Under the pieces are notes generated by a model. That model did not search any database and had not been told where the DNA came from. It was given only the letters and a program-made list of their open reading frames with translations. Positions 36,437-45,697 of a stretch of 64,000 bases of DNA are shown here, piece after piece; positions within the stretch are counted from its first letter, which is position 1, and the number at the start of each line of letters is the position of its first letter. Position numbers and translations under genes: made by a program. Source of the stretch: Acetobacter nitrogenifigens DSM 23921 = NBRC 105050 (GTDB taxonomy: Bacteria; Pseudomonadota; Alphaproteobacteria; Acetobacterales; Acetobacteraceae); the NCBI RefSeq assembly GCF_000429165.1, contig NZ_AUBI01000002.1:359546-423545 (forward strand), read 5' to 3'.

Positions 36437-38842
36437 TCAGAACGCTGTGCTGAGCGACGCGACGGCGGCCACGCCGCCCGCGCTCAGGTAGAGAGGAGAG
36501 GATCCAGCAATCGTCGTGCCATAGACGCCGCGCGTAGCCTTGGCGTTGTTCGATATACTCTGAAATCCAGACAGGTAGTTCTTGGCTCCAATATTTATGA
36601 CGTTCAGCTGAATCTGGGGATGTTGCGCGAAGCCTATGGAGCGCATGCGATAACCCAGTGTCATGTTGGCCGTCTCATACCCGGGAATTTTCTCGTCATT
36701 CATAAGGGTTGAATATTGAGAGCTGACGTAATTGAAGACAAAATTTCCAAAAATATGTCCGTCGTCATAGGAAATCCCTGCGGCAGCCGAGAACTCCGGA
36801 CTCTGGACAGCGATTTTCCCTTTCGTCGGCAGATAGTCGAGGCCGGATGCGATATTGTTATCGGTTGTCGCATGGAGGTACTGCGCCGAAACATATGGGC
36901 TCCAGTGACGCCAGGGTCTGAGACCGATTTCAGCCTGCGCTCCCCGTGACGTTTTACCTCCCGCCTCGATCGGCGACGGCAGAGGAATTCCGTTGATGTA
37001 TTGCGACGACGTAATCTGATTGTTCGTTATATTATAATTAAACAGTGAAACAGACAGATTGACGAGGCCGTAATGCCGGTAGCCGATCTCCTCACCGATT
37101 GAATATTCACCCTTCAGTGAAGCCTGTCTTGAGGCCGGCGTTGGACTCGTAGTCGAGAAGACCTCGCCATAAACCTGCACTGACGCCGGAGCGCGGTAAG
37201 CGGTCGTGCCGTCAATGTATATCTGGTCATGCGGTGTTATCTGATAGCTGATTGACACCTGAGGCAAAGGCTGGGCGTAGCTTGCGCCGACCTTGTATCG
37301 TGTGGCGCCGGGAATCAGGTTCGTATTCCAGCGACTGATCATCAGATAACGCAGGCCAGCCTCGACAGTGAGTTTATCGTCAAGGAATTTTAAAGTATCG
37401 TCTATGAACAGCTCGTTCATCTGGTGTTTGAAGTTCATGTCGAGCGTACGATACTGGCGGCCGTCTGGCATCGTGATCATGTACTTGCTGTAGTTGTTAG
37501 CGATGCCGCCGGTGTAATTGACCGCCGCATAATATATGGGTTCCTCCAGTGCGATGTAGTTATAAATGTACCCGGCGCGGAACGTATTACGTCCGGCTTT
37601 CCACGTAAGAACGGCGTTGAGGAATCCACTTTTTTGGGGGACGGGATTGATGCTGGAGGCGGTGGTGACGCCGTTGGTCTGATACGGCAGATTCAGGTCA
37701 GCGATCTGCTGGTCGCCAAAATACGAACCCTTGTTCTTTAGGGTGACGCCGCCATAATAGAACTCGGAGTAGTTCATATAAGCAGGCGTCACGTCCAGAG
37801 AGACATGTTCGCTCAGTTTAAGTTTTACTGGAGCGATAATCGCTGTGGAGCGTCTCTGATACAGATGGAGCCCAACCCAGCTTGTATTGCCCGGGTAATA
37901 CTCTTTTGTGTAATTGAATGAATTTCCATATTGGCGCCACTGGGCCATGGTCATCGGCCTATAACTGGCCTGCTGCCAGTTATCGTAGGAAAAGGTTAGG
38001 CCCGCACTGCTGCCGGAACCCCATTCCTTGATAATTTTCGAATCAACGTGATATTTTCGGAATTTCCCGGAGCCACGCCATTGGTCGTTTGTGGTGGACG
38101 AGAACGACGCGAACGCCTTGACCCGACTGCGCCCGATCTCCCCGCTGTCCAGCCTGATGAATTCACGCTGAAGCGCTTTGGAGCCGAAACTGAAGTCGAC
38201 GCTCCCCCCTCTTTTCTCAAGAGGATCGCGCAGAGCAACCGTAACCAGCCCCCCAACGTCATTGTAGACAGGCGCTCCGATATCCGGAGCGCCTTGAGCT
38301 ACGGTGACCGACTGGATGTTGTCGGTATCGACCATCGCTTGCGTGTAAGGCGTGTAGTTGATGGAATCGTTGAGCGGAATTCCCTCATAAACAAAACCGA
38401 TTTCTGCTTGCTGGAGACCACGTATGGACATCGCCGTGTTAGATTGACCCAGCGGGTCGGTACTTGCGGAAATAACGCCAGGGAGAGCCGAAATCATCGC
38501 GATGGCGTTGCCCGTCGGGGATTGCTTCGCGATGAAGTCGCGCGTGATTGTACTCTGGGAGCGTGCTGCGCTCTGCCGCGCCATCAACCCACCGCCCGGC
38601 GTCGTGTTGGTGACGCCGTTCGCCGTCCTCATGCCCCCCCGAACCTCTACAGCTTCGGCTCCTGCCGCAGTAAACCGTTGATTGTGCTTCGGCTCGACCG
38701 CAGTCTTCGACGGTTTTGAATGTTCTGTATGCGCGACGGAGCGATTCGATGGCGCATGCTGGGGCGCTCGCGCCTCTCCGGCGTCAGGAAAAAACACCGG
38801 AGAAGCGAGAAGAATGGCTACGCGGCCAATGGCTTTTCTCAC
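36437..38842 (-). CDS. TonB-dependent outer-membrane receptor (CocE-linked)
   Basis: An 801-residue receptor. I placed the start at the GTG at 38842 because AGGAGC lies six bases before it and the product begins with a good signal peptide (KAIGRVAILLASPVFFPDAGEARA). Longer frames exist, but they read through the divergent promoter region. The plug domain is visible at SQSTITRDFIAKQSPTGNAIAMISALPGVISASTDPLGQSN and AEIGFVYEGIPLNDSINY, and the barrel ends in LSTAF. It resembles the island receptor in its overall plug motifs. It is probably co-transcribed with the CocE hydrolase downstream and controlled by the divergent LysR regulator. Confidence 0.9.
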   Translation of the reverse strand: MRKAIGRVAILLASPVFFPDAGEARAPQHAPSNRSVAHTEHSKPSKTAVEPKHNQRFTAAGAEAVEVRGGMRTANGVTNTTPGGGLMARQSAARSQSTITRDFIAKQSPTGNAIAMISALPGVISASTDPLGQSNTAMSIRGLQQAEIGFVYEGIPLNDSINYTPYTQAMVDTDNIQSVTVAQGAPDIGAPVYNDVGGLVTVALRDPLEKRGGSVDFSFGSKALQREFIRLDSGEIGRSRVKAFASFSSTTNDQWRGSGKFRKYHVDSKIIKEWGSGSSAGLTFSYDNWQQASYRPMTMAQWRQYGNSFNYTKEYYPGNTSWVGLHLYQRRSTAIIAPVKLKLSEHVSLDVTPAYMNYSEFYYGGVTLKNKGSYFGDQQIADLNLPYQTNGVTTASSINPVPQKSGFLNAVLTWKAGRNTFRAGYIYNYIALEEPIYYAAVNYTGGIANNYSKYMITMPDGRQYRTLDMNFKHQMNELFIDDTLKFLDDKLTVEAGLRYLMISRWNTNLIPGATRYKVGASYAQPLPQVSISYQITPHDQIYIDGTTAYRAPASVQVYGEVFSTTSPTPASRQASLKGEYSIGEEIGYRHYGLVNLSVSLFNYNITNNQITSSQYINGIPLPSPIEAGGKTSRGAQAEIGLRPWRHWSPYVSAQYLHATTDNNIASGLDYLPTKGKIAVQSPEFSAAAGISYDDGHIFGNFVFNYVSSQYSTLMNDEKIPGYETANMTLGYRMRSIGFAQHPQIQLNVINIGAKNYLSGFQSISNNAKATRGVYGTTIAGSSPLYLSAGGVAAVASLSTAF

Positions 38843-38891
38843 AAAGCGCTCCTGTTGATTTATAACGCGAGGGTCGTCCTTACCGTTGCTG

Positions 38892-38920
38892 AAACAAAAC
38901 ATTATCGTCAAATTTTGTTT
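38892..38920. promoter_or_regulatory. Inverted repeat between the TonB receptor and lysR, candidate LysR site
   Basis: AAACAAAA (38892-38899) and TTTTGTTT (38913-38920) are perfect inverted arms 13 bases apart in an AT-rich divergent promoter region. The position, 50 bases upstream of the receptor start and 23 before lysR, fits a LysR recognition site, though the arms are low in complexity. Confidence 0.4.
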
Positions 38921-38942
38921 TTTGTGATTGAATATAAATACA

Positions 38943-39887
38943 ATGAATATGTCCCGGATCGACCTTAACCTGACCCATGTGTTTCTGGCCCTCTGGCATG
39001 AACGAAGCGTCAGTCGGGCCGCCACGCGTCTGGCCCTGACGCAGCCGGCGGTCAGTTCAGCCTTGAAACGTCTGCGTCAGACCTGCGGGGATGAGTTGTT
39101 CATTCGTACGCGACACGGTATGCAGCCTACGGTTCACGCCATTGAAATCGCGGAAACCCTTGAGCTGACAGCCGAAACCCTTCGATCGACTCTCAGTGCG
39201 CGTGGAACGTTCAATCCTGCCTCGTCGCCTCGTTCTTTTATCATCGGAACTGACGGGGGGCTCGACTACACTGTCGGGCCGCGCCTTGCATCGCGCCTCG
39301 CCGCAGACGCCCCGGACACGACGGTGACGTTCCGGACCCTCTCTCCCGCTACGCTCGACGGAGCGCTGGAACGGAGGGAGATCGATCTGGCCCTGACAGT
39401 CGGCGGCGTGACCCGCCCCGACTATCTCTCGACTTCTCTGGGATCTTTCCGTTTTTCTTGCGTCTGGAATCCGGATTACTGTTCACTGCCGGACTTTCTG
39501 GACCTGCCGACGATAGAGAAATGTCGACATGTTCTGATCGAGACGGCGTTAAGACACAGCACCTTCGATCATCGACTGCGCGATATGGGCGTCAACCGCA
39601 CCATACGGAATGTCGTGCCTTCGTTCGGGCACTTGCCCGCATTTCTCAGGCAACCCGATACTGTCGCTATTGTTCCAGACTATATCGCCGATTTCTTTCG
39701 AAAAACCGCAGGCCTGACTTCATCTCGCCTGCCCGATATTTTTGGAACGCCCGGCGTAAGAATGCTTCTTCCCAGAAAATCGAGCCGCGACTCCGGCATA
39801 AAATGGCTGGGGGATTTGATCATGGAAATTGGGGTCACGTCGGGTCCTGACGACGCGAACCCCGCCGCCACACAGAGCGGGTCCTGA
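38943..39887 (+). CDS. LysR-family transcriptional regulator, NodD/LinR-like
   Basis: A 314-residue LysR protein divergent from the TonB receptor-CocE operon, which it probably controls. The helix-turn-helix is clear (LNLTHVFLALWHERSVSRAATRLALTQPAVSSALKRLRQTCGDELFIRTRHGMQPT). The effector domain has the family form FIIGTDGGLDYTVGPRLASRL and LDGALERREIDLALTVGG. The DLNLTHVFLALWHERSV start resembles the NodD/aromatic-pathway group. Either the ATG at 38943 or the one at 38949 may start it. Its inducer is unknown. Confidence 0.88.
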   Translation: MNMSRIDLNLTHVFLALWHERSVSRAATRLALTQPAVSSALKRLRQTCGDELFIRTRHGMQPTVHAIEIAETLELTAETLRSTLSARGTFNPASSPRSFIIGTDGGLDYTVGPRLASRLAADAPDTTVTFRTLSPATLDGALERREIDLALTVGGVTRPDYLSTSLGSFRFSCVWNPDYCSLPDFLDLPTIEKCRHVLIETALRHSTFDHRLRDMGVNRTIRNVVPSFGHLPAFLRQPDTVAIVPDYIADFFRKTAGLTSSRLPDIFGTPGVRMLLPRKSSRDSGIKWLGDLIMEIGVTSGPDDANPAATQSGS

Positions 39888-39912
39888 CCCTGCGCTATAA
39901 CTGCGGGGTCAG
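39884..39912. terminator. Hairpin between convergent lysR and msrA
   Basis: CTGACCC (39884-39890) pairs with GGGTCAG (39906-39912) over the lysR stop codon, eight bases from the msrA stop. It likely separates the two convergent transcripts. The stem is only seven bp and there is no T-tract. Confidence 0.4.
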
Positions 39913-39920
39913 CGGCCTCC

Positions 39921-40478
39921 TCACGCGTCTTTCTGATATCGTGCGAACAATTTCCGCATTTTCGCTACCTTCGGGGCAACGACAGCCTGACAATAAGCAT
40001 TTTCAGGATTACGCGCGAGATAATCCTCGTGCTTGGCCTCTGCTGGCCAGAAATGCGTCAGCGGCTCGATCGCCGTCACCAGAGGAGCGTCCCATGCATC
40101 CGCTACCTCTACCTCTTTCATGGTCGCCTCAGCCGTTTTTTTCTGGTCTTCGGACGTCCAGAAAATGATAGAGCGATACTGCGTACCTATGTCGTTGCCC
40201 TGCCGGTTTAGCGTCGTGGGGTTGTGGGCCGTAAAGAATATCCGTAGCAGGTCGGCGTAGGATATTTCGGACGGATCGAAAACGACCTCCACGACCTCCG
40301 CATGACCCGTGCGGCCCGTACAAACCTCTTCATAGCTCGGGTGTTCGGTGTGGCCGCCCGCGTATCCTGAACGCACGCTCTTCACGCCGCGCAGCGTGAG
40401 ATACACGGCCTCCACACACCAGAAACAACCACCGCCAAGGATTGCTGTTTCGGTCGCCGTCGTTGCTGCATCGCTCAT
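39921..40478 (-). CDS. msrA: Peptide-methionine (S)-S-oxide reductase MsrA
   Basis: MsrA repairs oxidised methionine using thioredoxin. The 185-residue protein has the hallmark GGGCFWCVEAVY (15-26) with the catalytic Cys18. SVRSGYAGGHTEHPSYEEVCTGRTGHAEVVEVVFDP, FFTAHNPTTLNRQGNDIGTQYRSIIF and the ending YLARNPENAYCQAVVAPKV are all standard. No msrB is nearby. It lies between a LysR gene and the second CocE-type hydrolase; no functional tie is evident. Confidence 0.95.
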   Translation of the reverse strand: MSDAATTATETAILGGGCFWCVEAVYLTLRGVKSVRSGYAGGHTEHPSYEEVCTGRTGHAEVVEVVFDPSEISYADLLRIFFTAHNPTTLNRQGNDIGTQYRSIIFWTSEDQKKTAEATMKEVEVADAWDAPLVTAIEPLTHFWPAEAKHEDYLARNPENAYCQAVVAPKVAKMRKLFARYQKDA

Positions 40479-40557
40479 GGTACGCTCCAGGTGCTGTCCG
40501 ATTGACCGCCTCTATATGGGCGGCCGATACGGCGGCGACAACGGCGGCGCGCGATCC

Positions 40558-42519
40558 TTACTGCCCGACTGGCGCGACCGGCAGGATCACGGCGCTCGCC
40601 GACGCGCCGCCGTGGTGGATGCTCTGCGTCGCCTTCACGTAATCCGCCTGCGCCGCGTCAAAGATGTTGGCCACGTAGCGCTGCGGATTGCGGTCATAGA
40701 GCGGGAACCAAGACGACTGGATCTGCACCATGATTCGATGGCCTTTTGCGAAGACGTGATTCACAGGCGGCAATGTGAAGCGATAGTTCTCCACGCGATT
40801 GGCCTCGATCGGCGAAGGCTGCGAGAAGCTCTTGCGATAGCGGCCACGGAAAATGTCCTCGGATACAGGCAGTTCATAACCGCCCATCTCCGGCCGGTCC
40901 GCCGTGGTCGGCGGATTGACGTCGATCAGCTTTACTACCCAATCGGCGTCCGTACCCGTCGTTGCGGCATAGAGTTGGGCCACCGGAACGCCACTGACGG
41001 CGACCGGTTCGTCAAGCGGCGCGGTCTCGTAAGTCAGGACGTCGGGGCGGGATTCAGCTTCTCGCTGATCTTGCACAAGCCACGGCTTCCAGCGGGCGCT
41101 CTCTCCGAAATTGAACGGCCTCGGCAGGAACGGCACAGGGTGCGCCGGATCGGACACGTAGGAATCCGACCCATCGGAGTCAGGCCGTGAGAACGAAAGT
41201 CCGTTGCCCGGCGTGAGATAGAGCGCCTTCATGCCCGACGCGCAGCCCGTGTCGCAGGCCAGCGGCCAGTTCTCGTACCGATCCCAGCGCTGCAGCCCCG
41301 TGTTGTAGATGATCGCAGGCGGCAGCAAAGCCGCAGGCGCGCCGGGCTTCAGATACTGATCGAAGAAGGGGCGGAAGACGTCGCGGCGATACTGCTCAGC
41401 CGTGTCGCCCTCAAAGTTCAACGGTCCAAGCGAGGAGCCGTTGTAGTTCACCCCACTGTGCCGCCATGGCCCCATGACGAGCACATTGGGGGTTGAGATC
41501 CCCGCGTTACGCAGCGCCTGCCAACTGTGGATCGCGCCCCACATGTCCTCCTGATCCCACAAGCCCTGCTCCCAAATCATGGGCACGGTGGGTTTGCGCT
41601 GTGCGATCAACTTGTCCAGCGCCTGTCCTTGCCAGAATGCGTCATAGGCGGGGTGCGCCTTCATCCGACGCCAGAAGGGAAACTGATCGAGCCCGGCCTG
41701 GGTCGCGAAAGCTCCAGCAGAGCCTGCCGCGAGAAAATTCGTATAATCGTCCAGACCGACGCGTGGAATCGTGTTCGCCTCGCCGCGCACAGTCATCTGC
41801 TCGGTGAAGTAATCCAGACTGCCCTGCCGGAACGCGCCGTAGTGGAACCAGTCGTCGCCCATCCAGCCATCGACCATCGGGCTTTCCGGAGCCGCAACCT
41901 TAAGCGCCGGGTGCGGATCGAGCAGAGCCATCACGACGGTGAAGCCTTCGTAGGACGACCCGGTCATGCCGACGCGCCCGTTAGACTCGGGCGTATTTTT
42001 CACCAGCCAGGCGATCGTGTCCCACGCATCGGTCGTCTCATCCGTGTTGGTCGGGTTGAGCGCGCCGCGCGGCGGGCGCGTCATGACATAATCGCCCTCC
42101 GAACCATATTTGCCACGAATGTCCTGAAACACACGGATATAACCGCCATCAACGAACACGTCGTCGCCCTGCGGCAGGAGAGCGCGCATGGTCGGAGCGT
42201 CTGGCACCCGGTTGGCGCGCATCTTGGCGTTGTATGGCGTGCGGGTCAGCAGGATCGGCGCGTCATGCGCGCCCTTCGGCACAACGATGACCGTGTAGAG
42301 CTTCACGCCGTCACGCATCGGGATCATGACTTCGCGTTTAACGTAATCACGCTGCGCCGTCGGGAATGTGACATGGGCAGGGATGTCGTTGCCGGTCGCC
42401 ACCGTGTTGGAATCCACAGGCGCTGCGGCGCATAGCAGGGCCGACGCCGACACGCCCAGCGTGATCCCGACGCGACGACGCAGACGGGAAGTCGCGGTGG
42501 TAGCGCGCACACGGTTCAT
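40558..42519 (-). CDS. CocE/NonD-family (S15-type) hydrolase, exported, copy 2
   Basis: A 653-residue hydrolase with a signal segment (RRRVGITLGVSASALLCAAAP). The nucleophile elbow is GSSYEG, other active-site parts are in WEQGLWDQED and MGPWRHSG, and the C-terminal jelly-roll domain is present (PVAVSGVPVAQLYAATTGTDADWVVKLIDV). The phrase CGRGKYGSEGDY-like FQDIRGKYGSEGDY is typical of alpha-amino acid ester hydrolases and cephalosporin acylases. It is clearly related to the copy at 34.5 kb but divergent from it, so the two are not a recent duplication. It is probably monocistronic. Confidence 0.9.
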   Translation of the reverse strand: MNRVRATTATSRLRRRVGITLGVSASALLCAAAPVDSNTVATGNDIPAHVTFPTAQRDYVKREVMIPMRDGVKLYTVIVVPKGAHDAPILLTRTPYNAKMRANRVPDAPTMRALLPQGDDVFVDGGYIRVFQDIRGKYGSEGDYVMTRPPRGALNPTNTDETTDAWDTIAWLVKNTPESNGRVGMTGSSYEGFTVVMALLDPHPALKVAAPESPMVDGWMGDDWFHYGAFRQGSLDYFTEQMTVRGEANTIPRVGLDDYTNFLAAGSAGAFATQAGLDQFPFWRRMKAHPAYDAFWQGQALDKLIAQRKPTVPMIWEQGLWDQEDMWGAIHSWQALRNAGISTPNVLVMGPWRHSGVNYNGSSLGPLNFEGDTAEQYRRDVFRPFFDQYLKPGAPAALLPPAIIYNTGLQRWDRYENWPLACDTGCASGMKALYLTPGNGLSFSRPDSDGSDSYVSDPAHPVPFLPRPFNFGESARWKPWLVQDQREAESRPDVLTYETAPLDEPVAVSGVPVAQLYAATTGTDADWVVKLIDVNPPTTADRPEMGGYELPVSEDIFRGRYRKSFSQPSPIEANRVENYRFTLPPVNHVFAKGHRIMVQIQSSWFPLYDRNPQRYVANIFDAAQADYVKATQSIHHGGASASAVILPVAPVGQ

Positions 42520-42851
42520 AAGAAATTCTCCAGAGTGTTTGATTTTCAGAGCGACATTCCGGTCTCAAGGAACGCCGTTCCAATGTTTTGTGTTTTAGAG
42601 GAAGGGGTATTCGGGCCGAGGATACTGGCGTCCGTGAAGCCTGTATTTCGCAAAAGACGCGCTACGTAGTCACGGTGAACGCCGCGAGCGGGTCGATTTC
42701 CGCTTTCATTCGAAAGAACCGTCCAGGATTTCAGCCCCGCCAAAGCAGTTTTCCGGAGGTCCGGAGCGACGCGGGACAGGAGCTTTGCGCTCGTGTTGCC
42801 ATGTCTCCGACACCCCCCGAAAAATCACAGATCTTTCAGTTTCGGATACCT
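42520..42851. other. Gene-free stretch between valS and the CocE gene
   Basis: A minus-strand frame of 65 codons at 42546-42743 lacks a ribosome-binding site and similarity I can name, so it is not called. The stretch should hold the promoter of the CocE gene. No terminator for valS is visible. Confidence 0.4.
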
Positions 42852-45545
42852 TCAGGCGAGGCGCCCCAACGCAACCTGCAGCCGATCCCGCTCGCCCTGC
42901 TGCGCCACCAGACGCTCCCGGGTTTCCTCGACGACCTCCGGCTTGCCACGGGCGATGAAATCGGCGTTGCCCAGCTTGCGCTCGGTTTTCTCGATTTCGC
43001 CGCGCGCCTTGTCCAGTTCTTTCGCCAGACGCGCGCGCTCAACGTCCAGATCGATCAGATCGGCGAGCGGCAGGACCAGCGTCGTGTCCCCAAGCACGGT
43101 CTGGGCGGACCCGCGCGGCGGTTCGCCCTGCAACGCCTCGATCTCGGAGACGCGAGCCATGCGCCCGATCGCTTCACGCCAGCGCGTCGCGCAATCAACG
43201 CTTTCCTGCGTGGCTCCCTGAAGCAGGACCGGCGACAGACGCGAAGGCGGCACATTCATCTCCGAACGCACAGTGCGAATTTCGGAAATGAAGCGGATCA
43301 CCCAGTCAAGTTCCGCCGCCGCTCCAGCAGCATCCGTCACCGGAATCTGTTCCGGCCACGCGGCGCCAATCAATCCACCCGAAGGACCGAACCCGAATTC
43401 GCTCCACAACGTGTCGGTCACAAATGGCATGACCGGCTGCAACAGGCGCAACACCACATCGAGCACGTGCGCGGTGACGGCGCGCAGTTCTTCCGCTTCT
43501 GGTCCTGCTTCCCCGGTGAAGGCCGGCTTGGTGAACTCCAGATACCAGTCGCAGAACCGGTTCCACACAAAGCGGTAGCAGGCGCCTGCGTAATCGTCGA
43601 AGCGATACGCCTCCAGCGCCGCTGTCGCTTCCTGCACGGCTTTGGACGCTTCATGCAGAATCCAGCGGCCCAGCGGGCTGACGACCTTTGCCGGATCGAA
43701 GCCGGGAGCCGCCTTGACGCCGTTCATCTCGCAGAATCGCGCGGCGTTCCAGAGCTTCGTGATAAAGGCCCGGTTATCCTCAACCCGCTTCGGACCGAAT
43801 TTCAGGTCCCGCCCGACGCCAGTAAGGGCGCATATCGTGAAACGAACCGCGTCGGCGCCGTAAGTGTCGAGCAGTTCCAGAGGATCAATGCCGTTGCCCT
43901 TGCTCTTCGACATCTTTTGGCCGCGCTCGTCGCGAACGAGGCCGTGGATGAAGACAGTGTGGAAAGGCACGTCGTCCATGAAGTGCAGACCCATCATCAT
44001 CATCCGGGCGACCCAGAAGAAGATGATGTCGAAGCCTGTGACCAGCACGTCGGTCGGATAGTAACGCGCCAGTTCGGGCGTCTTATCCGGCCAGCCTAGC
44101 GTCGAGAACGGCCAGAGGCCGGACGAGAACCACGTGTCGAGAACGTCCTCGTCCTGCGTCAGCGCGACGCTCTCACCATAATGCGCGGCGGCGAGCGTGG
44201 CGGCGCCTGCTTCGTCATGCGCGACGAAGACCTCGCCGTCGGGACCGTACCACGCCGGGATTCGATGTCCCCACCACAATTGGCGGGAAATGCACCACGG
44301 CTGGATGTTGCGCATCCAGGAGAAGAACGTGTTCTCCCACTGACGCGGCACGAAGGTTACGCGTCCGCTCTCGACCGCTTCGATCGCCGGTCCGGCCAGC
44401 GTCGCCGCATCGCAGTACCACTGCGTCGTCAGGCGCGGCTCGACCACCGCGCCGCCGCGCTCCGCATGCGGAACCTGATGCGTATGCGGCTCGATTTTCT
44501 CCAGAAGGCCGAGACGTTCCAGTTCCTCCACGATGATGCGGCGCGCATCGTCCCGCTGAAGACCTTGCAGACCACGCACAAACTCAGGATCGGCAAGACC
44601 AGGCTCGGCCCGAAGGTCAGCCTCGACTTCCTCCAGCGTGATGTTTGCACCTGCGTCCAGAACGACGATCAGCGGCAGATTATGACGTTTGCCGACCTCA
44701 AAATCGTTGAAGTCATGTGCTGGCGTTATCTTGACCGCGCCTGTGCCTTTTTCCGGATTGGAGTATTCGTCCGCGACGACAGGGATACGTCGACCGGTCA
44801 GAGGCAGGATCACAGAGCGGCCGATCAGGGCTGCATAGCGCGCGTCTTCCGGATGAACGGCCACAGCCACGTCGCCCAGCATCGTTTCCGGGCGCGTGGT
44901 TGCAACAGTTATCGACAGGTCGGGAGCGCCGTCGACCGGGTAGCGGATATACCAGAGACTGCCGCGCACCTCCTTGCTCTCAACTTCCAGATCGGAAATC
45001 GCTGTGCGGAAATGCGGGTCCCAGTTGACCAGGCGACGATCACGATAAATCAGCTTTTGCCGATGAAGCGTAACGAACACCTCGCGCACGGCGCGCGAAA
45101 GGCCTTCGTCCATCGTAAATCGTTCGCGCGACCAGTCGAGCGATGCGCCGAGGCGACGCAACTGCTTTGTAATGCCGTCGCCTGACTCAGCTTTCCACTT
45201 CCAAACCCGCTCGATGAACGCATCGCGTCCCAGCGCCTGACGCGTCTGCTGCTCAAGAGCGAGCTGCCTTTCGACCACAAGCTGGGTCGCAATGCCCGCG
45301 TGGTCAGTGCCCGGCTGCCACAACGCGTCCCGCCCCTGCATACGCCGCCAGCGGATCAGGATGTCCTGAACCGTCATGGTCAGGGCATGCCCCATATGCA
45401 GTACGCCGGTGACGTTCGGCGGCGGGATCATGACCGTAAAAGGAGAGGTCGGGCTTTGCGGGTCGGCCGCGAACGCCCCGTTCTGTTCCCACGCCGCGTA
45501 GAGACGGGCTTCGGTGTCTGTCGCCTGAAACGTCTTGTCGAGCAT
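42852..45545 (-). CDS. valS: Valyl-tRNA synthetase
   Basis: A class I aminoacyl-tRNA synthetase that charges tRNA-Val and edits mischarged threonine. The 897-residue protein has the HIGH-type motif as HMGH (50-53) in PPPNVTGVLHMGHALT, the KMSKS motif in GQKMSKSKGNGIDP, and an editing domain with TTRPETMLGDVAVAVHPED. The C-terminal coiled-coil arm is rich in Lys, Arg and Glu (DVERARLAKELDKARGEIEKTERKLGN). It begins the valS side of the popZ-valS pairing that is also seen in Caulobacter-type genomes. Confidence 0.97.
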   Translation of the reverse strand: MLDKTFQATDTEARLYAAWEQNGAFAADPQSPTSPFTVMIPPPNVTGVLHMGHALTMTVQDILIRWRRMQGRDALWQPGTDHAGIATQLVVERQLALEQQTRQALGRDAFIERVWKWKAESGDGITKQLRRLGASLDWSRERFTMDEGLSRAVREVFVTLHRQKLIYRDRRLVNWDPHFRTAISDLEVESKEVRGSLWYIRYPVDGAPDLSITVATTRPETMLGDVAVAVHPEDARYAALIGRSVILPLTGRRIPVVADEYSNPEKGTGAVKITPAHDFNDFEVGKRHNLPLIVVLDAGANITLEEVEADLRAEPGLADPEFVRGLQGLQRDDARRIIVEELERLGLLEKIEPHTHQVPHAERGGAVVEPRLTTQWYCDAATLAGPAIEAVESGRVTFVPRQWENTFFSWMRNIQPWCISRQLWWGHRIPAWYGPDGEVFVAHDEAGAATLAAAHYGESVALTQDEDVLDTWFSSGLWPFSTLGWPDKTPELARYYPTDVLVTGFDIIFFWVARMMMMGLHFMDDVPFHTVFIHGLVRDERGQKMSKSKGNGIDPLELLDTYGADAVRFTICALTGVGRDLKFGPKRVEDNRAFITKLWNAARFCEMNGVKAAPGFDPAKVVSPLGRWILHEASKAVQEATAALEAYRFDDYAGACYRFVWNRFCDWYLEFTKPAFTGEAGPEAEELRAVTAHVLDVVLRLLQPVMPFVTDTLWSEFGFGPSGGLIGAAWPEQIPVTDAAGAAAELDWVIRFISEIRTVRSEMNVPPSRLSPVLLQGATQESVDCATRWREAIGRMARVSEIEALQGEPPRGSAQTVLGDTTLVLPLADLIDLDVERARLAKELDKARGEIEKTERKLGNADFIARGKPEVVEETRERLVAQQGERDRLQVALGRLA

Positions 45546-45631
45546 CGTCCATAACCAGAAGAGAGCGCGCGACGATCAGCGGGGCCGCCACATAATCGTC
45601 AGGATGATCGCCCTATCTGGCACAGGAGCCT

Positions 45632-45666
45632 AAAATGAGAAACAGGCAATCGTCGCCGATCGCCTG
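45632..45666 (-). terminator. Intrinsic terminator after popZ
   Basis: On the minus strand CAGGCGATC, loop GGCGAC, GATTGCCTG form a nine-bp stem with one G-U pair (45643-45651 with 45658-45666), followed by TTTCTCATTTT. It lies about 30 bases past the popZ stop and before the valS start. Confidence 0.7.
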
Positions 45667-45697
45667 CTTCCCAGTCGTCACTCCAGAGGCGAGCCGT

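Noticed and set aside
42588..44099. Plus-strand open frame of 503 codons opposite valS
   Set aside because: Antisense to valyl-tRNA synthetase; no start signal or known domain.
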